DNA of 64,000 nucleotides from Dryococelus australis (Eukaryota; Arthropoda; Insecta; Phasmatodea; Phasmatidae). The notes beneath the pieces were generated by a model that worked only from the letters and a program-made list of their open reading frames with translations, had not been told where the DNA came from and searched no databases. The DNA lies in the NCBI GenBank assembly GCA_029891345.1, contig CM057000.1, forward strand, positions 125,587,338-125,651,337, read 5' to 3'. Positions within the stretch are counted from its first letter, which is position 1, and each line of letters opens with the position of its first letter. Positions 46,386-59,700 of the stretch are shown here, in pieces. A program made the translations under genes and the position numbers.

Positions 46386-47910
46386 CCTACCCTTCAACAC
46401 CTCATACCTACGTGCAATCATAAAACTAATTAAATGGGCAGCTTCTATCATTTTGTGAATAATATATAGGCTACAGTCTTTGTGTACGAAGCACGCCACT
46501 TCACTAATAATGGGAATTCCTGCATTCCTCCAGCAAATCAATTACACATTGTATTATGTAAGATTTGTCGTTTAGGCCTAACGTAATTTTCCAAGCAAAT
46601 TTTACAGTTTTATTTATTGAAATGACATTTTGTGTATCGTTTTCTATACATTTCTTTACATACATCACAGTGAACGTTATTTAAAAGGACTGCTAGAGGG
46701 AAGAGGGAATACTATGTAATGAATCATCTCATCTTTTAACAGTCGTTTTTATACTTGAAACAGTATGTTCCTTTAAAACGAGTAATATTTTCAACAGCCA
46801 ACCTGTGTGTATAACAAATAACAAATGACCGTGTCGCCATTTTGCTCAGCCAAGCGTCTACGATGAGATCGTAGCCATATCGAGAAATTTCCCTCTAAAT
46901 ATCCCGCGTTGCGCTTTAATAAATGGAATAGTATTTGTTTTAAATAAGACAATATATAAATAATAGATAAATGTATGTGCACTTTTATGCGTTAACTAAC
47001 CACTTAAAATGCAACAGTTTATAAGAATAGCTCTACTTTAATCATACATTATTGCACACACAGCGTGTGTTTGCATTCATTACGTTGCCTGCCTGAACAC
47101 CAGCAGGGAGGGGAAGCGAGTTGAGGTAGGGTGGTCGGTTAAACCCGAGGATTGGCGAGGTAGGGAGGTCTCGAACCGATAGTGCGCTTAGAATAGCTAT
47201 TTGGGCACATTTTGCTCCCGATCGTTTCAAACGGCTTGTCTCGATCGGCAAGAAGCTGACTGTCGAGATTGACATCGAGATCCGCCGATAGATTTCCCCA
47301 GAAACATAGAATAAACGCCCAGTACTCGTACACATGCAACCTGTAAGTTGCATTAACTGAAGCACACGTCGAGAATGCAACGATCAACTGCATACTCTGA
47401 GGACCGTAAGCTGATTTCCGGGTAGGTCTTGTAAACAGCGACAGTGATCATGTGTCCAGATTGAATGTTTGGATTTTCGATATTCCCCACTGAATTGCAA
47501 ATCATTTTTAAGGCTCCGTGCACAATATCCTATGCGTTTATTGCGACACATATTTTATCGAGCGTGGTATCCATCTCTCACCTGCAAGATGTTGCCCATT
47601 AGGTTCTGATCGTTATGCATGGATTCCTTGAAAACTATGTTGTTTGGAGTAATAATACGTTACGAATATTGAGTTACGTTAACAACCCGTAGCTGGAAAA
47701 CCAATTATGATTTCTTGTCTTTTTTTTAGTGCTACTTCTAGGTGATGAAAAAGATTTAAGTGAAATAAATTGACTGTGACATGTTTGGAAGTTGTAGAAA
47801 ATCTTCTTTTCAATACACGTTATCCACACGTTCAGTATTCCAGCACATACATTTTTTGTATTACTAGCTTTTAACTCGTACTTCGGCTCCACCTCCGGTG
47901 ACAGGAACCC
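46386..47910. other. no gene recognised
   Basis: AT-rich, with a GC-richer part at 47080-47300. No motif found on either strand. Confidence 0.4.
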
Positions 47911-48278
47911 TTAGCTTAACTACGCACTTTTGAAATCAACCTTTGAAAAATGTCACTGACCCTACGTGCACATATTTTAACGGACACATTGACTGGAATG
48001 CGCTCTGTAAAGTTGGTAACGGCGTAATTAAAGTAAATTTCACTAGTAACGTTACGTAAATATTTATGAATACTAAAATTACTTATTTTGTTTTTTTTTT
48101 TAACTTATGTAAAAATTATCGAATTTGTAAAATACTTACTTTAATCATACTTTGACATTTTCACTTGGCCGACGCATTGCCATGTTAATTTTACGCATGG
48201 TGGAAGAATATGTAATGTGCACACAAGTAGATCTTAAGTAGGGCTTTCAAAAGTGTTCTGTTTACTGTGAACAGCGTA
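47911..48278 (+). mobile_element. MITE, 'GGCTGTTCACGG' family, long type, left end lost
   Basis: Begins around CTACGCACTTTTGAAATCAA and ends TTTACTGTGAACAGCGTA. The interior words GTAAAGTTGGTAACGG and AAGTAGATCTTAAG match the 39747 copy. The outer part of the left terminus is not recognisable. Confidence 0.8.
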
Positions 48279-50017
48279 TACCTTAGGAATATCTGTATAC
48301 TATACAGAAAAACGTACGTTCCCAACCTATTGTTTTGGTGATGGATCTAGAGCCACAGTTTGTTGGTGTGATTCAGTTACATTTTGTTTTTTCTCTGGTT
48401 TGACGCAGCAGCCGTTAGCTTGTTCACTTCGGAGTGACATCGCTGCAGTAAGATATACGGAGTTGAGTGCTGGCCACTGTGTTCTCTTGATATATTGTTT
48501 AAGTAAATGATTGTTTTGTCGGTTATTTATCACCAGCATGGATATGTGTTCTAGCATCTTCTCTGAATTTCATCTGTGTATCATTAAATATTATGAATGT
48601 TCGCACACTGGTAAATTTTATAGGCTTTTTAAGCGCAACTGAAGTGTTTAAAACACAAATAGATGCAGACTGGCTGTGCGTCTAATGCATTTAAATTACG
48701 CAGGTACAAATTTTATCATATACAGCATATTTATCTATGCACAGTTTATTGTATAAGTGCCTGAAGTTTAAATTGGGTGTAATTTATAAAATAATCATAT
48801 AAAGTACGTATTGACAGTTAAGACAATATTAATGATTATTATACTGCGTATGTGTTTTTCGTTCTTAAATAGTCTGAAAACGCAGAGCCTTGCGATATAA
48901 AACCTGACTGATTAGTTTCGGCCATGAGAATAAAATGAAAGTTTTCCCACCAAAACACAGAAAAGGAAAATGTATAGTAAGCTTATAGCGAAGAGAAAGC
49001 CTTCAAGGCCCCGTGTTGCGAGATCATTGCTGGCTGGGGAGGAAGTGACGTGCCGCACTGTAGGGTCGCTCGTGGGGAGCAGCGTCTTCCTCGGGACGTG
49101 AACAGGGCGCTCAAGTGTTGCGAACATCCCCCTTATTCGCCGTTTTACAACCCCTTGACGAAACTTCACCCCCGGCTGCCCCCCCCCCCCCAGGCCAGAC
49201 ACGCTGGGCGCCTGCTAATTCCTCGAAAAGGGGGAGGGGGAGGTGGTGTTCAACTACGCTTAAATACGCGAACTGGTCCCTCCCAGCCACAGACCCGCCG
49301 TTAATTAGACACTCCTCTGCTACAATGGTTCAAACATCCCTTAGTGCTAACAGACCATTATCGTTAGCTCTCGTGGCAACCAACTTTACCCACGCACCTA
49401 CCCCTCCTCCGCGTCCTGTTTCACAGGCACTTGTCTCTTCGTCGGCTGCGCCTTACTGTCTCCATTTAACTACGACGCCCGATCAACTAGAGTGCCTACA
49501 AGGGGGTACATGATGCAAACTGCGCCATAAAAAATTATTTGAGGGGGAGGGGTGGGTGGTGAGGAACATACATATCAGTCGGAAAACAATGGAGTGAGCG
49601 AAGAGATTTGGCCTTGAAAGCCGATGAGGGGTGAAGCGAGGAGAGTATGGAGCAGCGCGGGAATTTAAGGTCGGGGGAAACGGGAGATCCCCGAGAAAAC
49701 CCGCCGACCAGCGGCATCGTCTGGCACGATTCATACATGCGAAAATTCGGGAAACGAGCCTGGTTCGCATTGGTGTGAGGTGAGTCGTCTATCCTCTACA
49801 CCACCGCGGGCCCGGAAAACAGTAGAGAAAAGTTTATTGATATGTTCAGCTATGAGTGCTCAGGTGCAAAATGAATACCACATTCTCTCTGGGACCTTGC
49901 TTAAGTAAGTGTTTTAATAATTTTAAGATATTTTTCTTGTTTTGTTATTAGTTTTTAGTTTTTATTTCGCACTGGATGTATATTGCAGCAAGTTTAAAAA
50001 ATTCCTTTTTTTTAACG
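48279..50017. other. no gene recognised; GC-rich block 49010-49800
   Basis: The GC-rich block has C and G runs and several overlapping Pro/Arg-rich frames on both strands, which is typical of composition rather than coding. Confidence 0.4.
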
Positions 50018-52846
50018 AGTAGCCCATTTGCAAAACCTGCTATGTACAAAAAAATTACGATATTAGATTATTGTTTATATGGATTCTCTATGCACTGCGC
50101 CATCACTTAAAATATTTACCAAGATAAAATTCCAGCTATAAATTATATGAAGGTGGAGTTGAAAAAAAAAACAGTAGTTTGCAGAACCTGCTATATGCAT
50201 ACAGTCTCAGGATGCAAAACCAGTTAAAAGTGGAGTCATGTTTACCATTGCAAAACAAATTAATACGGTCACCTTTCAGTTGCAGATGCAAAACCAGTTA
50301 TATGTAATTCCGAACATTACTGGACTCCTCTTTATATGAATATAACTGCTGCTGTTCGTCTGCTGATGAAAAGTGAATTATCGAACCGTAAAGTGGGCTG
50401 TCCTGCTTATAAAACAGCTGAGTGTGATATTTACGCACAATTTATTACACACGTTTTGCATGTGTGTAGTTGCCTGACTGTACCGAGTAGTCACCGACGT
50501 CTGATTATTAATTTTGGTTTCAATGAGTGATAATAAAGAAAAATGTGGTAGTGAGACAGAATGTATTGTTGAAGTTGAACCTGGGAGATATCGGAAGCGG
50601 AAAAGATGCCCCGAAACATGGGAAAGAAATATGGCAAAAAGAGCTAGGCAAGCTAGTTTAACCTAAACTATCAATATATTATGATCTGATATTTCTGATT
50701 CTCCTGACGATTGTGTTTCTCCTGCTGTTTCAGACACCGGCCAAAAGGTTTGTCTAAAGAGCCCACCTGCGAACATGGTAATAAGGGACATTTTCGGTGT
50801 AAAGGCCTATCTTTGCAAGACATCAGAAGGATTCACAAGAAATTCTACCAGCAGCCGGATAGTGAGTGGCAGAGTAATTTTCTTCTTCAGCATGTTTCTG
50901 TTGAAACTCCAAAGAGAAGTTGTACATCTGCAGGTATACCAAGCAGACGTAGAGTATGTACAAACTTTTCTTTACCAAAGCGAAGACAGAATGCCATTAG
51001 AAATATATGAGTGTGCAGGGCAGTTTTCCTTAAGATTCTACAAGTAGGTCGTGATCGAGTAAACAGATTGTGCCAAATATTCCTTACAACAGGCTCAACA
51101 CCAACAGGTGAAAGTCGAGGCGGTAACCGTAGATCTCAGAGATAGGAACTCAAGCGTGAGGCTATGAAAAATCATATTAAAACCTTTAAGCCTCTACAAA
51201 GCCATTACTGCCGCGGATAAGCATGCAAAGCGGCAATACTTACCTAGTGACTTAAGTGTTCGAAAAATGTGGTTCGTGTATACAGAACACAACCCAGAAG
51301 ATCTGCATGTGCAATATGACTATTACAGAACCATATTTAGTATCGGTTTCGGAAGTCCTTGTGTGGACAAGTGCTCCACATGTTGCCAACTTGAAAGCAA
51401 GATTTCAGCTGAGAGAAGTAAGCATGGGAAAATAAACTTAATACTACAGTTAAAAGTTCACAAGAAACGAGCAGAAGTATCTTACCAGAAATTACTTGAA
51501 GAGATGGTAAGCAACATTACTTTCAGTTACAACTGTGAAAAAAACCTAGCTCTGCCAAAGATTCCTGACCAGGCCACATACTATGCAAGGCAACTATATC
51601 TGTACAATTTTACCATATGCCAAGGATCTTCAAAATCGTCAAAAACCAAAGACAACGCTTTCTGTTGTGTATGGATGGAAAATGAATTCAGTAAAGGTTC
51701 CAATCAAACTGCATCCGCTGTTCGCCACCGCTTGATCGATACAAACACGGACACGGCCACCACGGCCCGATTGTTCTCCGATGGATGTGGTAGACAGAAC
51801 AAAAATAAAACTGTGATAGCGATGATTTTACACTGGTTGTAGGGCATTCTTTGATACCACCAGACAAGATATTTGGGCATCTAGAAAGAGAATTTCACTC
51901 GCGCCGCGTTATTGAAACCCCAGGCGAGTACGTGAAAGTTATCAAAAAGCGCGGGACTGTTACTCATCCAGGTGAAGACTGTCCTGTCAAAGACTGGAAA
52001 ACTTGCGCATCAATTCCAGAAAGCAAAGGAAATCTTAAAAAGCAAGACAAATACAGCTGCTTCAGTACGGGGGAGAGCCGTTTTACAATTTCGAGAGCGG
52101 GGAACCAAAAAGTTTGTGCAAGAGGGGAAAAACACTCAGGCGTACTCAAATTCCTGATGTTCCAAAGGGAATGCCTGTAAAGCCACCGAAACTCTGTGAT
52201 GTCAGACGACTTCTTGTACTTCACTTCGGAGAAGAATGATACAGCAATCCGAAATTGTAACTCTTTGAAAATGTCTTTGAAGAGGAGAGTTTTCCTACTG
52301 AAGGTCTGAATGAGGTCGAAGAGAGTGAAGAACCTCTGGACTTTGATTTACTACAAGATGATGAAACTGCAGTAGCCTAAACTATAGGAATTCTTAATTC
52401 GCAGGCTTTAAGGTTGTATATTTTTATATCATTAGACTGGGAAGTAAGTAAAAATGTTATAAACATTTCATAACTTGGACAGTGAGAAAGATGAGGGAAC
52501 ATTTTAGTTTAATTTCAATAACAATCTGTTGTCATTCACTTATAGTTATGTGTGTGACATTAAATTACCAACATTATCTGCCGGTGAGTGTCGATGATAT
52601 TTTCTATGCAGATAGCTGGTATTGCAAACTAAGACAGAATACAAATGGCCGCCATAAGATTTGCAAAACCTGTTTTGTGAACAAAACAGTTGTAAAACCT
52701 GTTATACGTATTTTATTTTTTACAATAACTAACTAACCACCTTTGGTAAAAATTATTTAATATTTTTTTTTGCAAATTAAATTTATAAGTTTTTTGTGAT
52801 TGATCAGAATTAATTTAGCTTACACATAGCAGGGCTATGGGCTACT
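50018..52846 (+). mobile_element. 2.8-kb DNA transposon with transposase-like gene
   Basis: The inverted ends are AGTAGCCCA (50018) and TGGGCTACT (52838-52846). A second block, CCTGCTATGT, is matched by ACATAGCAGG at the other end. Motifs of the type GCAAAACC(T/A)G(T/C)TATATG recur near 50029, 50177, 50216 and 50287 on the left and 52660 and 52690 on the right, all in the same orientation. They may be binding sites of the encoded protein. No clear target duplication was found. The superfamily is unknown to me. Confidence 0.75.
50523..52380 (+). pseudogene. transposase-like protein of an insect 'uncharacterised' family, frameshifted
   Basis: ATG at 50523 opens a basic N-terminus with RKRKRCPETWERNMAKRARQ. 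A stop follows near 50662. Then come CEHGNKGHFRCKG (about 50773-50811) and, at 51210-51300, KRQYLPSDLSVRKMW. The long open part at 51267-51842 has VDKCSTCCQLESKI (zinc-type Cys), LPKIPDQATYYARQLYLYNF and LFSDGCGRQNKNKT, where the Asp of FSDGCGRQN resembles an RNase H-like catalytic position. After another stop, PPDKIFGHLEREF and VKDWKTCASI continue the family, with an acidic end at 52380. At least three disruptions make it inactive. A transposition role is inference from its placement between inverted ends. Confidence 0.8.
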
Positions 52847-53628
52847 AATACAACACAATGTTTTCCCGAAAGGGCGTTTACTTCGCATAATGATCTATGC
52901 TTCGCTGGGAACAACTGCAGTTCTAACATTCTTATGCGAGTGAGGCGCTGACAACTTCAATTAGCAGAATTATTTTTACTGAGTGGAAAGTGTTTTGGAC
53001 TATGATGCAAAATTATACCTTTACATGAAGCGTTGGCAATTTTGGTTAAAATAGAAAAGCTTTCTCAGACATTGTTTAATTTTATCACCAACATCTTACC
53101 ATGCTATTAGCCAAAATAATTTTACGGCCGTATCAAAGTAGTGTTTTTTTTTTTTTTTTTTTACCACGTCATAACTTTTAACACGCACCGAAATGTAAAT
53201 GGGCAATTCATGCTACACAACTACTAATTAGTAATTTCACACTTGTGCGATTCAAAGTCGTGCATCATATTTCCTCAAGCCTGTTCGGAAGCGGACACGT
53301 GGCATCTAAAAAAAAAAACTGCACGACAGAAGTATTCCGAGTGTCGCTGAATTTGCACGGGAAAGAAAGGAATGTTCCACATAAACAATAATGTTCAGCT
53401 TGTCTATCAACTTTGCCAATATGTGTGGCTGCGCGATAATTGTAGGATGGATTCTCCCTGTAAACTGCTGAGGAAGTGGTAGCGTATGTGTAACAAGTGT
53501 TGGTTAGCGATACATGAACGTTTCCATATTCTGGAATGTATCAGCTAACTCATAGAAAGAACATTTTTGGACGCATCGTTTATCATCAGCAGGAATCTCG
53601 TTTGAAAATGCTAATAAAACTTTCTTCC

Positions 53629-53667
<39 letters not shown>

Positions 53668-53727
53668 ATATATTCCTCTGTTATCCCTTCAACTGACAAC
53701 AGGATTGTCACAATAAGCGATTTATCT
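52847..53727. other. no gene recognised; long poly-T
   Basis: T runs at about 53144-53161 and 53633-53662. Nothing else seen. Confidence 0.5.
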
Positions 53728-54652
53728 TTATTTTCCCAACAGTCCGCTGATAGAACTAATATACGGCGTTTGGCCTAATCTTTTTATCCATTTGCGTTCT
53801 GAAAAACTGGGATCCCACAACGGCCAGGAAGCTATCGTGCAAACCAGCAGTGCAGAAATATACCGTGCGATGGTATTTTTCTCGTGAAAGATTGAGCCAT
53901 TAGAGTAGATGTCTACAATCTCGTATTTACACACAGCCACAGGCAACAAAATTAGCATAGTACAAAACATATCTGCAGTTTACCAGAACACTCTTTTAGA
54001 CAAGATATTAAAACCAGGAGATTACACTAATTCACTTGTTTGGCATTATTTAATGACGTTAAAAGGAGAATTAAAATACGCTGGTTCCATGAAATACTTA
54101 ACTGGGAAATAAAAGTTTTTACTCAGTGGGTTTTGTAGAATACTGCCACCTCTCTTAAAATATTTACTTATGGGGGGTGGGGGGAAATGGTAAAAATTAT
54201 TAACTCACTTTATCGCAAACGCAGTCTTCTATGGTTTCGAAATGAAATCATAGGCAAATGCAATTAACATAATTTAATTTAACTGATTTCGCTTTTTAAA
54301 ACTAGTGTAACTCAATATTTTTCTCATGGTTAGCAAAAAAAATAGAGCTAAGAAAAAAAAAGATAACTGTATACTCAGTCAGCGAGTTCACATGAGACAC
54401 ATCATTTTATAGTATCATCTGGGATTCGACGACACCGACAGGTAAAATTATACACATGGTTGAACAAAAAACTGCAGTCATGTTCTCAGGTCGGGTGAAC
54501 AAGAATGTGTACATAATTGTGCAGAAACCGAGGGCAAAAATGTTATACAAAATTGTGCTAAAATGATCACGGCGTTGTCTGACAACAAAGGATGGCATCT
54601 GCACACATACCAATAAACTAAAGTAGAAAACTCTAGTGACCAGAGAATTCAT
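53728..54652 (-). other. possible decayed exons of a multi-pass membrane protein
   Basis: Two minus-strand frames, 54652-54407 and 53970-53728, are hydrophobic. They share a related segment: VFCSTMCIILPVGVVES in the first and MFCTMLILLPVAVCKYE in the second. An acceptor-like AACTGCAG precedes the second at about 53975. The pattern could fit exons of a chemoreceptor-like gene or a duplicated relic, but I cannot name the family. Confidence 0.2.
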
Positions 54653-54879
54653 TCTTCTAAGAAAAAAAAAAAGGGGAATTCAAATAGTAGCTAATCAGTG
54701 TGGGCATTGAGTGTGACGTTCACAGAAATAAGTACATAGGGAAAATGGTGTTAGTGTATATTATACATAAACACTAATATTCTGGAGTAAATATACAAGT
54801 CAGTGAAATTATGGTGTTAGTTAAAAATATGTCACACGTGTGAAAAATAATATCCATGTGGGGAGGGGGGGGGGGGGCG

Positions 54880-55080
54880 TGTCTGAAGTTTGCTTGAGGT
54901 ATGTTTGAAGTCTGAAGTTTCTATGGAATCTGTTTGAGACCAGTTTGAAGTTTGACTGAGGTTTGTTTGAAGTAAGCTTGGACTTTTTTTTTTTAAGGTC
55001 CGCAGATCAATATGAGGTCTGTTTGATGTCTGCCAGTATGGTTGGTTTGAATTGACTTGGTACATTTGAAGTTTCAAAGG
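54880..55080. repeat. degenerate GTTTGAAGT-type tandem repeat
   Basis: About 15 imperfect copies of a word near TGTTTGAAGTCTG, with a G run at 54860-54877 just before. A minus-strand frame across it is low-complexity. Confidence 0.6.
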
Positions 55081-55258
55081 CCTAACACTTATGGTCGCTG
55101 AATGAAGGGCGATTACGATTTAAGTTGATGGCTGCTGAGCGCTATACTATACTTGTAACACAAATTTACGCAGGATGTATATCTGGATTGGTTTGATCAT
55201 ATAAATTTGTATTAAATACTTTTAAAAACCAGAGCAGCATTTAAATACATGTACTAAC

Positions 55259-55330
55259 AGAGAGAGAGGGGGAGAGAGAGGAGAGCGAGAGGAGAGAGAG
55301 GAGAGGAGAGAGAGAGGAGAGGAGAGAGAG
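55259..55330. repeat. GA-rich microsatellite
   Basis: GAGAGAGAGG/GAGAGGAGAG repeats over about 70 bp. Confidence 0.95.
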
Positions 55331-55518
55331 ACTTTTACAGGAATCTTAATAGAGTTTCAATATAAATTAAAAAATGTATACTCTTTTAAAATCAGAAAAC
55401 TTTTATTTTTAAAAGCGAAAATATCGACTACATAATTTTGTATAAACATAGAGCTAAAGTTTTGGCTAGTTGATGCTTAACATATAATTCTGGCAATTAC
55501 TTCATACAATGGGGTGAA

Positions 55519-55710
55519 GGTGACCGAGCGGTTAGCCCGCTCGCCTCCCACCAAGGCAATCCGGGTTCAATCCCTGGCCTGGTCACTTTGGATTTTCGCA
55601 TGTGGTAATCGTGCCGGACGATGCCTCAATCGCCCTCATCGACTCTCAAGACCACGATGTTAACAGCCGTCCAAATCTCTTCATTCACTCAACTTACAAT
55701 GAGACTGGAT
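55519..55710 (+). mobile_element. tRNA-derived SINE
   Basis: The head GGTGACCGAGCGGTTAGCCC has an A box, and GGGTTCAATCCC is the B box. The outer GGTGACC/GGTCACT pairs 6 of 7 like an acceptor stem. The head is followed by a tRNA-unrelated body starting CATGTGGTAATCGTGCCGGA. The exact 3' end is uncertain. Confidence 0.8.
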
Positions 55711-55992
55711 TCAAGCAAATTATAAGTAATTACTTTATTATTCGAATAAATTGTATTCCAAGACCGAGTAAAATCAGTTTATTGATCTCAGAAATTTAGC
55801 ATGAACGACTGCAAAGCACAGCATTAATTTTAACGTATGTCCCCGAGGACATATGTTGGAATTAAGCAATTTAGGTTACTTATTTTAATAATTTAATCTC
55901 TCTTTTCACAGTTTCGTACCGTCTCTTCCTGGTCATGGCAGCTCGCTTCCATTTCTTTTAGTTTCAGATTTATAGTGTAGTGCATTTAGGTT

Positions 55993-56513
55993 TTAACCCG
56001 GACCAAATCATTAACAAAACGAAACCTTTTGGAATGTGTTTGGCACTGTCCCCTCGTCATTTTCTGAAAATTCCCTAATTTTCCCACTCCAGAAAAATTC
56101 GCCATCTTAGAAAACCCCCCGCCAAAGCAGGATTTTACTCAAAAGTTTATATATCTAGAACGAAAGCTCGTAGAAAGACCCAACTTGTGCCATTCTCTTC
56201 TATTATGACGGTTCTACATGGAAAAAATATTTTTTTTTTTACCTTCCAACAAGATAAAAATATTGATCAACTCTTTTTTTGGCAAAAACATGGTTCTTGA
56301 AAACAAAAATTAATTCAAATTTTTAATCTTGTAGTTTTGCTATTAGTTTTACAAGTTTTCTTCTCAAACAAAAGCTGTAGAGCTGTTAAAGGCGTACCAG
56401 ATTCATGTGTCACTTTTGTACGTACGTGAAAAACGAACGGCCAAAAGAAGCATTAAACATGCATCGCATACGTGTCAGCTGTCACCCCGGCTGCGCCGCA
56501 GCTCTGGTAGCCG
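55993..56513 (+). repeat. left terminal inverted repeat of element B
   Basis: Inverse match to 61641-62142 with small indels in A and T runs. The inner end is a GC-rich CCGGCTGCGCCGCAGC block. Confidence 0.9.
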
Positions 56514-56774
56514 ACTATTTGCTAGATTTTGGCAGGAGCTGCAAACTGCAAATACAGTAATAAATAAAATAAATTACTATCTGAAGTAATCTACGTTTTA
56601 ACAATGAGGTGGCTGTAACCAAATTTCGTTTTCGCATTAAAATTAATTAAAATATATTTGACTAATTACATTTCCCACAGACATGCTATAAAAATAAACA
56701 TTTTCCTCATAAGAAATTTTGCAGTGCCACAACAAAGTGTAAACATGAATAAGATTACCTGTTTCATGGGTAAA

Positions 56775-59700
56775 GTGCAGGATCATCACTCGAATTTTGT
56801 AGATCATCGATACCATCATCATCCTCTATCAGCGGTAATCGATATCAGTGCACTTCAAACAGTGTCTTACAGTCCCAGCTTCGGCGGTCACAACCAGTTT
56901 TGCAGATGCACGATACCCAGCATAACAGCTTCTGTGGCGCCGGTTCTAACAATGTTGGTATCAGGGAGTATTGGCTATTTTCAAACTTCCTACCCAAACA
57001 GTAGGCTCCATCGCCCAGTTTTTCCACTCTTGTACCTGATGGAAAATACGAAATGAATGCTGCTTAGTAGCTTCAAATGTTCGAGGCAAGATCGATATTC
57101 TAAAGGTACCATAGATGTTTTGCTTAGCTACAGTTTTAAGCTACAAGTGGTAGCACAGCCTATGTATATTTTCCGAAGGTTCCCCACCATAAATAACGCA
57201 AATAAATACTTCTCCAGCTTCAGCGACCTCTTGCGGGGAAGAAGACTTGTCATTGAAAACAGCCACCTTATTCCTTAATGAATCATCACATTCTAGTTTT
57301 ACATATGACATTTGCCATGCTGAGACGAAGTGGTATCGCACCCAGTAAAGGCATGTATGAACAACATGCACTCCTTCATTGAACCAACGCCTCTTGAAGT
57401 TGTGTTATGTTGAATACTTTCCTGGCTCTTTTGCCTTTACTAGGTGTTAACATACACGTATTCCTTCAGAATGTGCAACAATTAGTCCAAGTAAATCAGT
57501 GTCTTCTCCTACCAGTATTGATATTTTTCCAAGCTTACCTTTCGACACCGCATTCAAAACAAGCAAGATACCAGCATCTGCCTCAGCTTAGACAACGCTG
57601 ACTCCTCATTTCCGTAGATGTGTTCAAAGTAAAGACATGAGTTGTGCTTTATTGCTAGCATTAGATAAAAGCATATCTGGAGGCAACGCAGTGAAAGAGT
57701 TTTCCACCACAAGTAATTCAGAAGAGCACCCACGTCGAAAATGTTCATGGTCTTTAGTTGAAGGTTTTCCATATCCGTTTAACACAACAGTCACATCCCA
57801 TGATATATATCTGCTGGTTAAGTAAGAAACATATTTACTCACTATTTATCCATATGTTTCATGGCATTGTCGAGAACATAAATGCAACAAATATCCGCCA
57901 TATATAACATAAGCAGTGTTCTTTGATTCATTTACCAAATCAGAACTTGGTTTGAGGTGGTTTTCAAGAACAGGCAATAATGCGGATTTACCAGAGCTTT
58001 TCCTCATATTGCAGTTTTCGAGCAGAGCTGGCGGCCAAGCAGAAAGTTCGTAGATTAGGTTTTCTGCGAGCTATTCGTCTGATCTCACCAAGCACAGCAT
58101 GCAATGGAAAAGCTGAGTTTAATAAACTTCAACAAAATGTTCTCTGACCTGGATACCTTGGGTGGCTTTCGAAAGTGTTGTCACAATATCTTTTCTCTTC
58201 AGAGTTATGCCACTGAATGTCTTTCCAACTATTGCTTTCATTGCGCTGAGTCCTGCATCTTTTGCAGCATCACAGTTTACTGCTGATGATGCTATCAAGC
58301 CATTAGTAACACAAACCAATGAAGGCGATCCTGTTTCGAATGGGTTGTGAAACTTCAACCAATCTTGCAGCCTGAATGCGTCATTCTTATCTCTTGTCTT
58401 GAATGACTCTCTGAGCTCCACATGTTGATAGGTTGTAGCAGAGTATACTCCGGCCACCTTTTCAAGTGCATCAACCACTTTAACAGTTGCAGTTTGATAA
58501 ACCTCTTCCATGTGTCAATCCTCCTGTGGATTCCATTGAACGCATGAAATATAGTTCGATTATCATAAGAAGAATAGTTGATACAGGAACAGGTACAGGA
58601 TGCAGTCCAGGTTCGGGACCAAAACCTGCCAGTTCTCTTTATTGTAAAATATGATTTCCCGACAAATTGTCCGAACTCTTCTGTAGGAAAAGATTCGCAT
58701 TATCTAAGCATTCGTTGTTACTAAATGTGTGCAGTTTTGGCGTACTCCAAGTGTGCAGCAGGGTGGAAATAAGGAAGCATACTTTGGACACAGAATAGTT
58801 GCAGGTTATAGTCTCCAACACGTCCAGCTCTAATATACAAAAGTACAATTTCCAATATTTCAATGTATTGAGCCCATAGCTTAGCAGTGCGACTTGCAAC
58901 TGACAGCTCTTCAATCTTCGAATCAATGAGTTGTACATCTCTACATTCAGTAACATGTTCAGGAAGTAGACTGCCCTCCAATATGTCACAAAACGTATCT
59001 TCCAGGTTGTGTATAATGTGTTGTTCTGGACACCTTTGAAATAATACACTTAATAATACTTGTTGAGTCAGAATGTGAGCTCTCAAACCTCTGGAGTACT
59101 GCATACCGCTAAGCATATGATGCACAGTGTTCTCTGCGTATATGGTATTCCACATATCTTCTAGTCCACAACCACCCATGGTTTTGTCTATTGCTTCAAG
59201 GAAGGACATTAGAAGGTGAAATCCTAGAATTTTAATTTCAATGCGCGACGAAACACTATAAGGAGGCGCTGCCAACAGAATATCAAACGCCTTGTTACAA
59301 AGTGGTTGATCAAAAGTAACAAATACTTATTTTTGATGATCTTTTCACTTTCTTTTGCCAGATATACCAAATCAGTGTATATGGTAGACTGATTGTTTGT
59401 GTCATGATTTATGAAAGTTAGTGATACTAATGCAGACTTGTCATGAGATAAATGTTTGTGCGCATCCTCCATACAACCATTCCAACTAGGTTTACTTATA
59501 GTTGAAGAGTCTGATGTAAATACTACAGCCCAGAGTATATCTAAAATCTCGTGTTTTGGGCACTTTTAGGTTCCAACTGTACACTTAAATTAGTTAGATC
59601 AGTTGCTGTAATTTGAGAAAGTCCGACAACAGATTGCTGCTTATAACAAACCATTGGTAAGTAGGCTAATGAGCCTACTGCAGACGTAGCTGTTGCAGGT

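Noticed and set aside
49050..49770. proline/arginine-rich proteins on both strands
   Set aside because: Frames overlap on opposite strands in a C/G-run-rich block and show no conserved motif.
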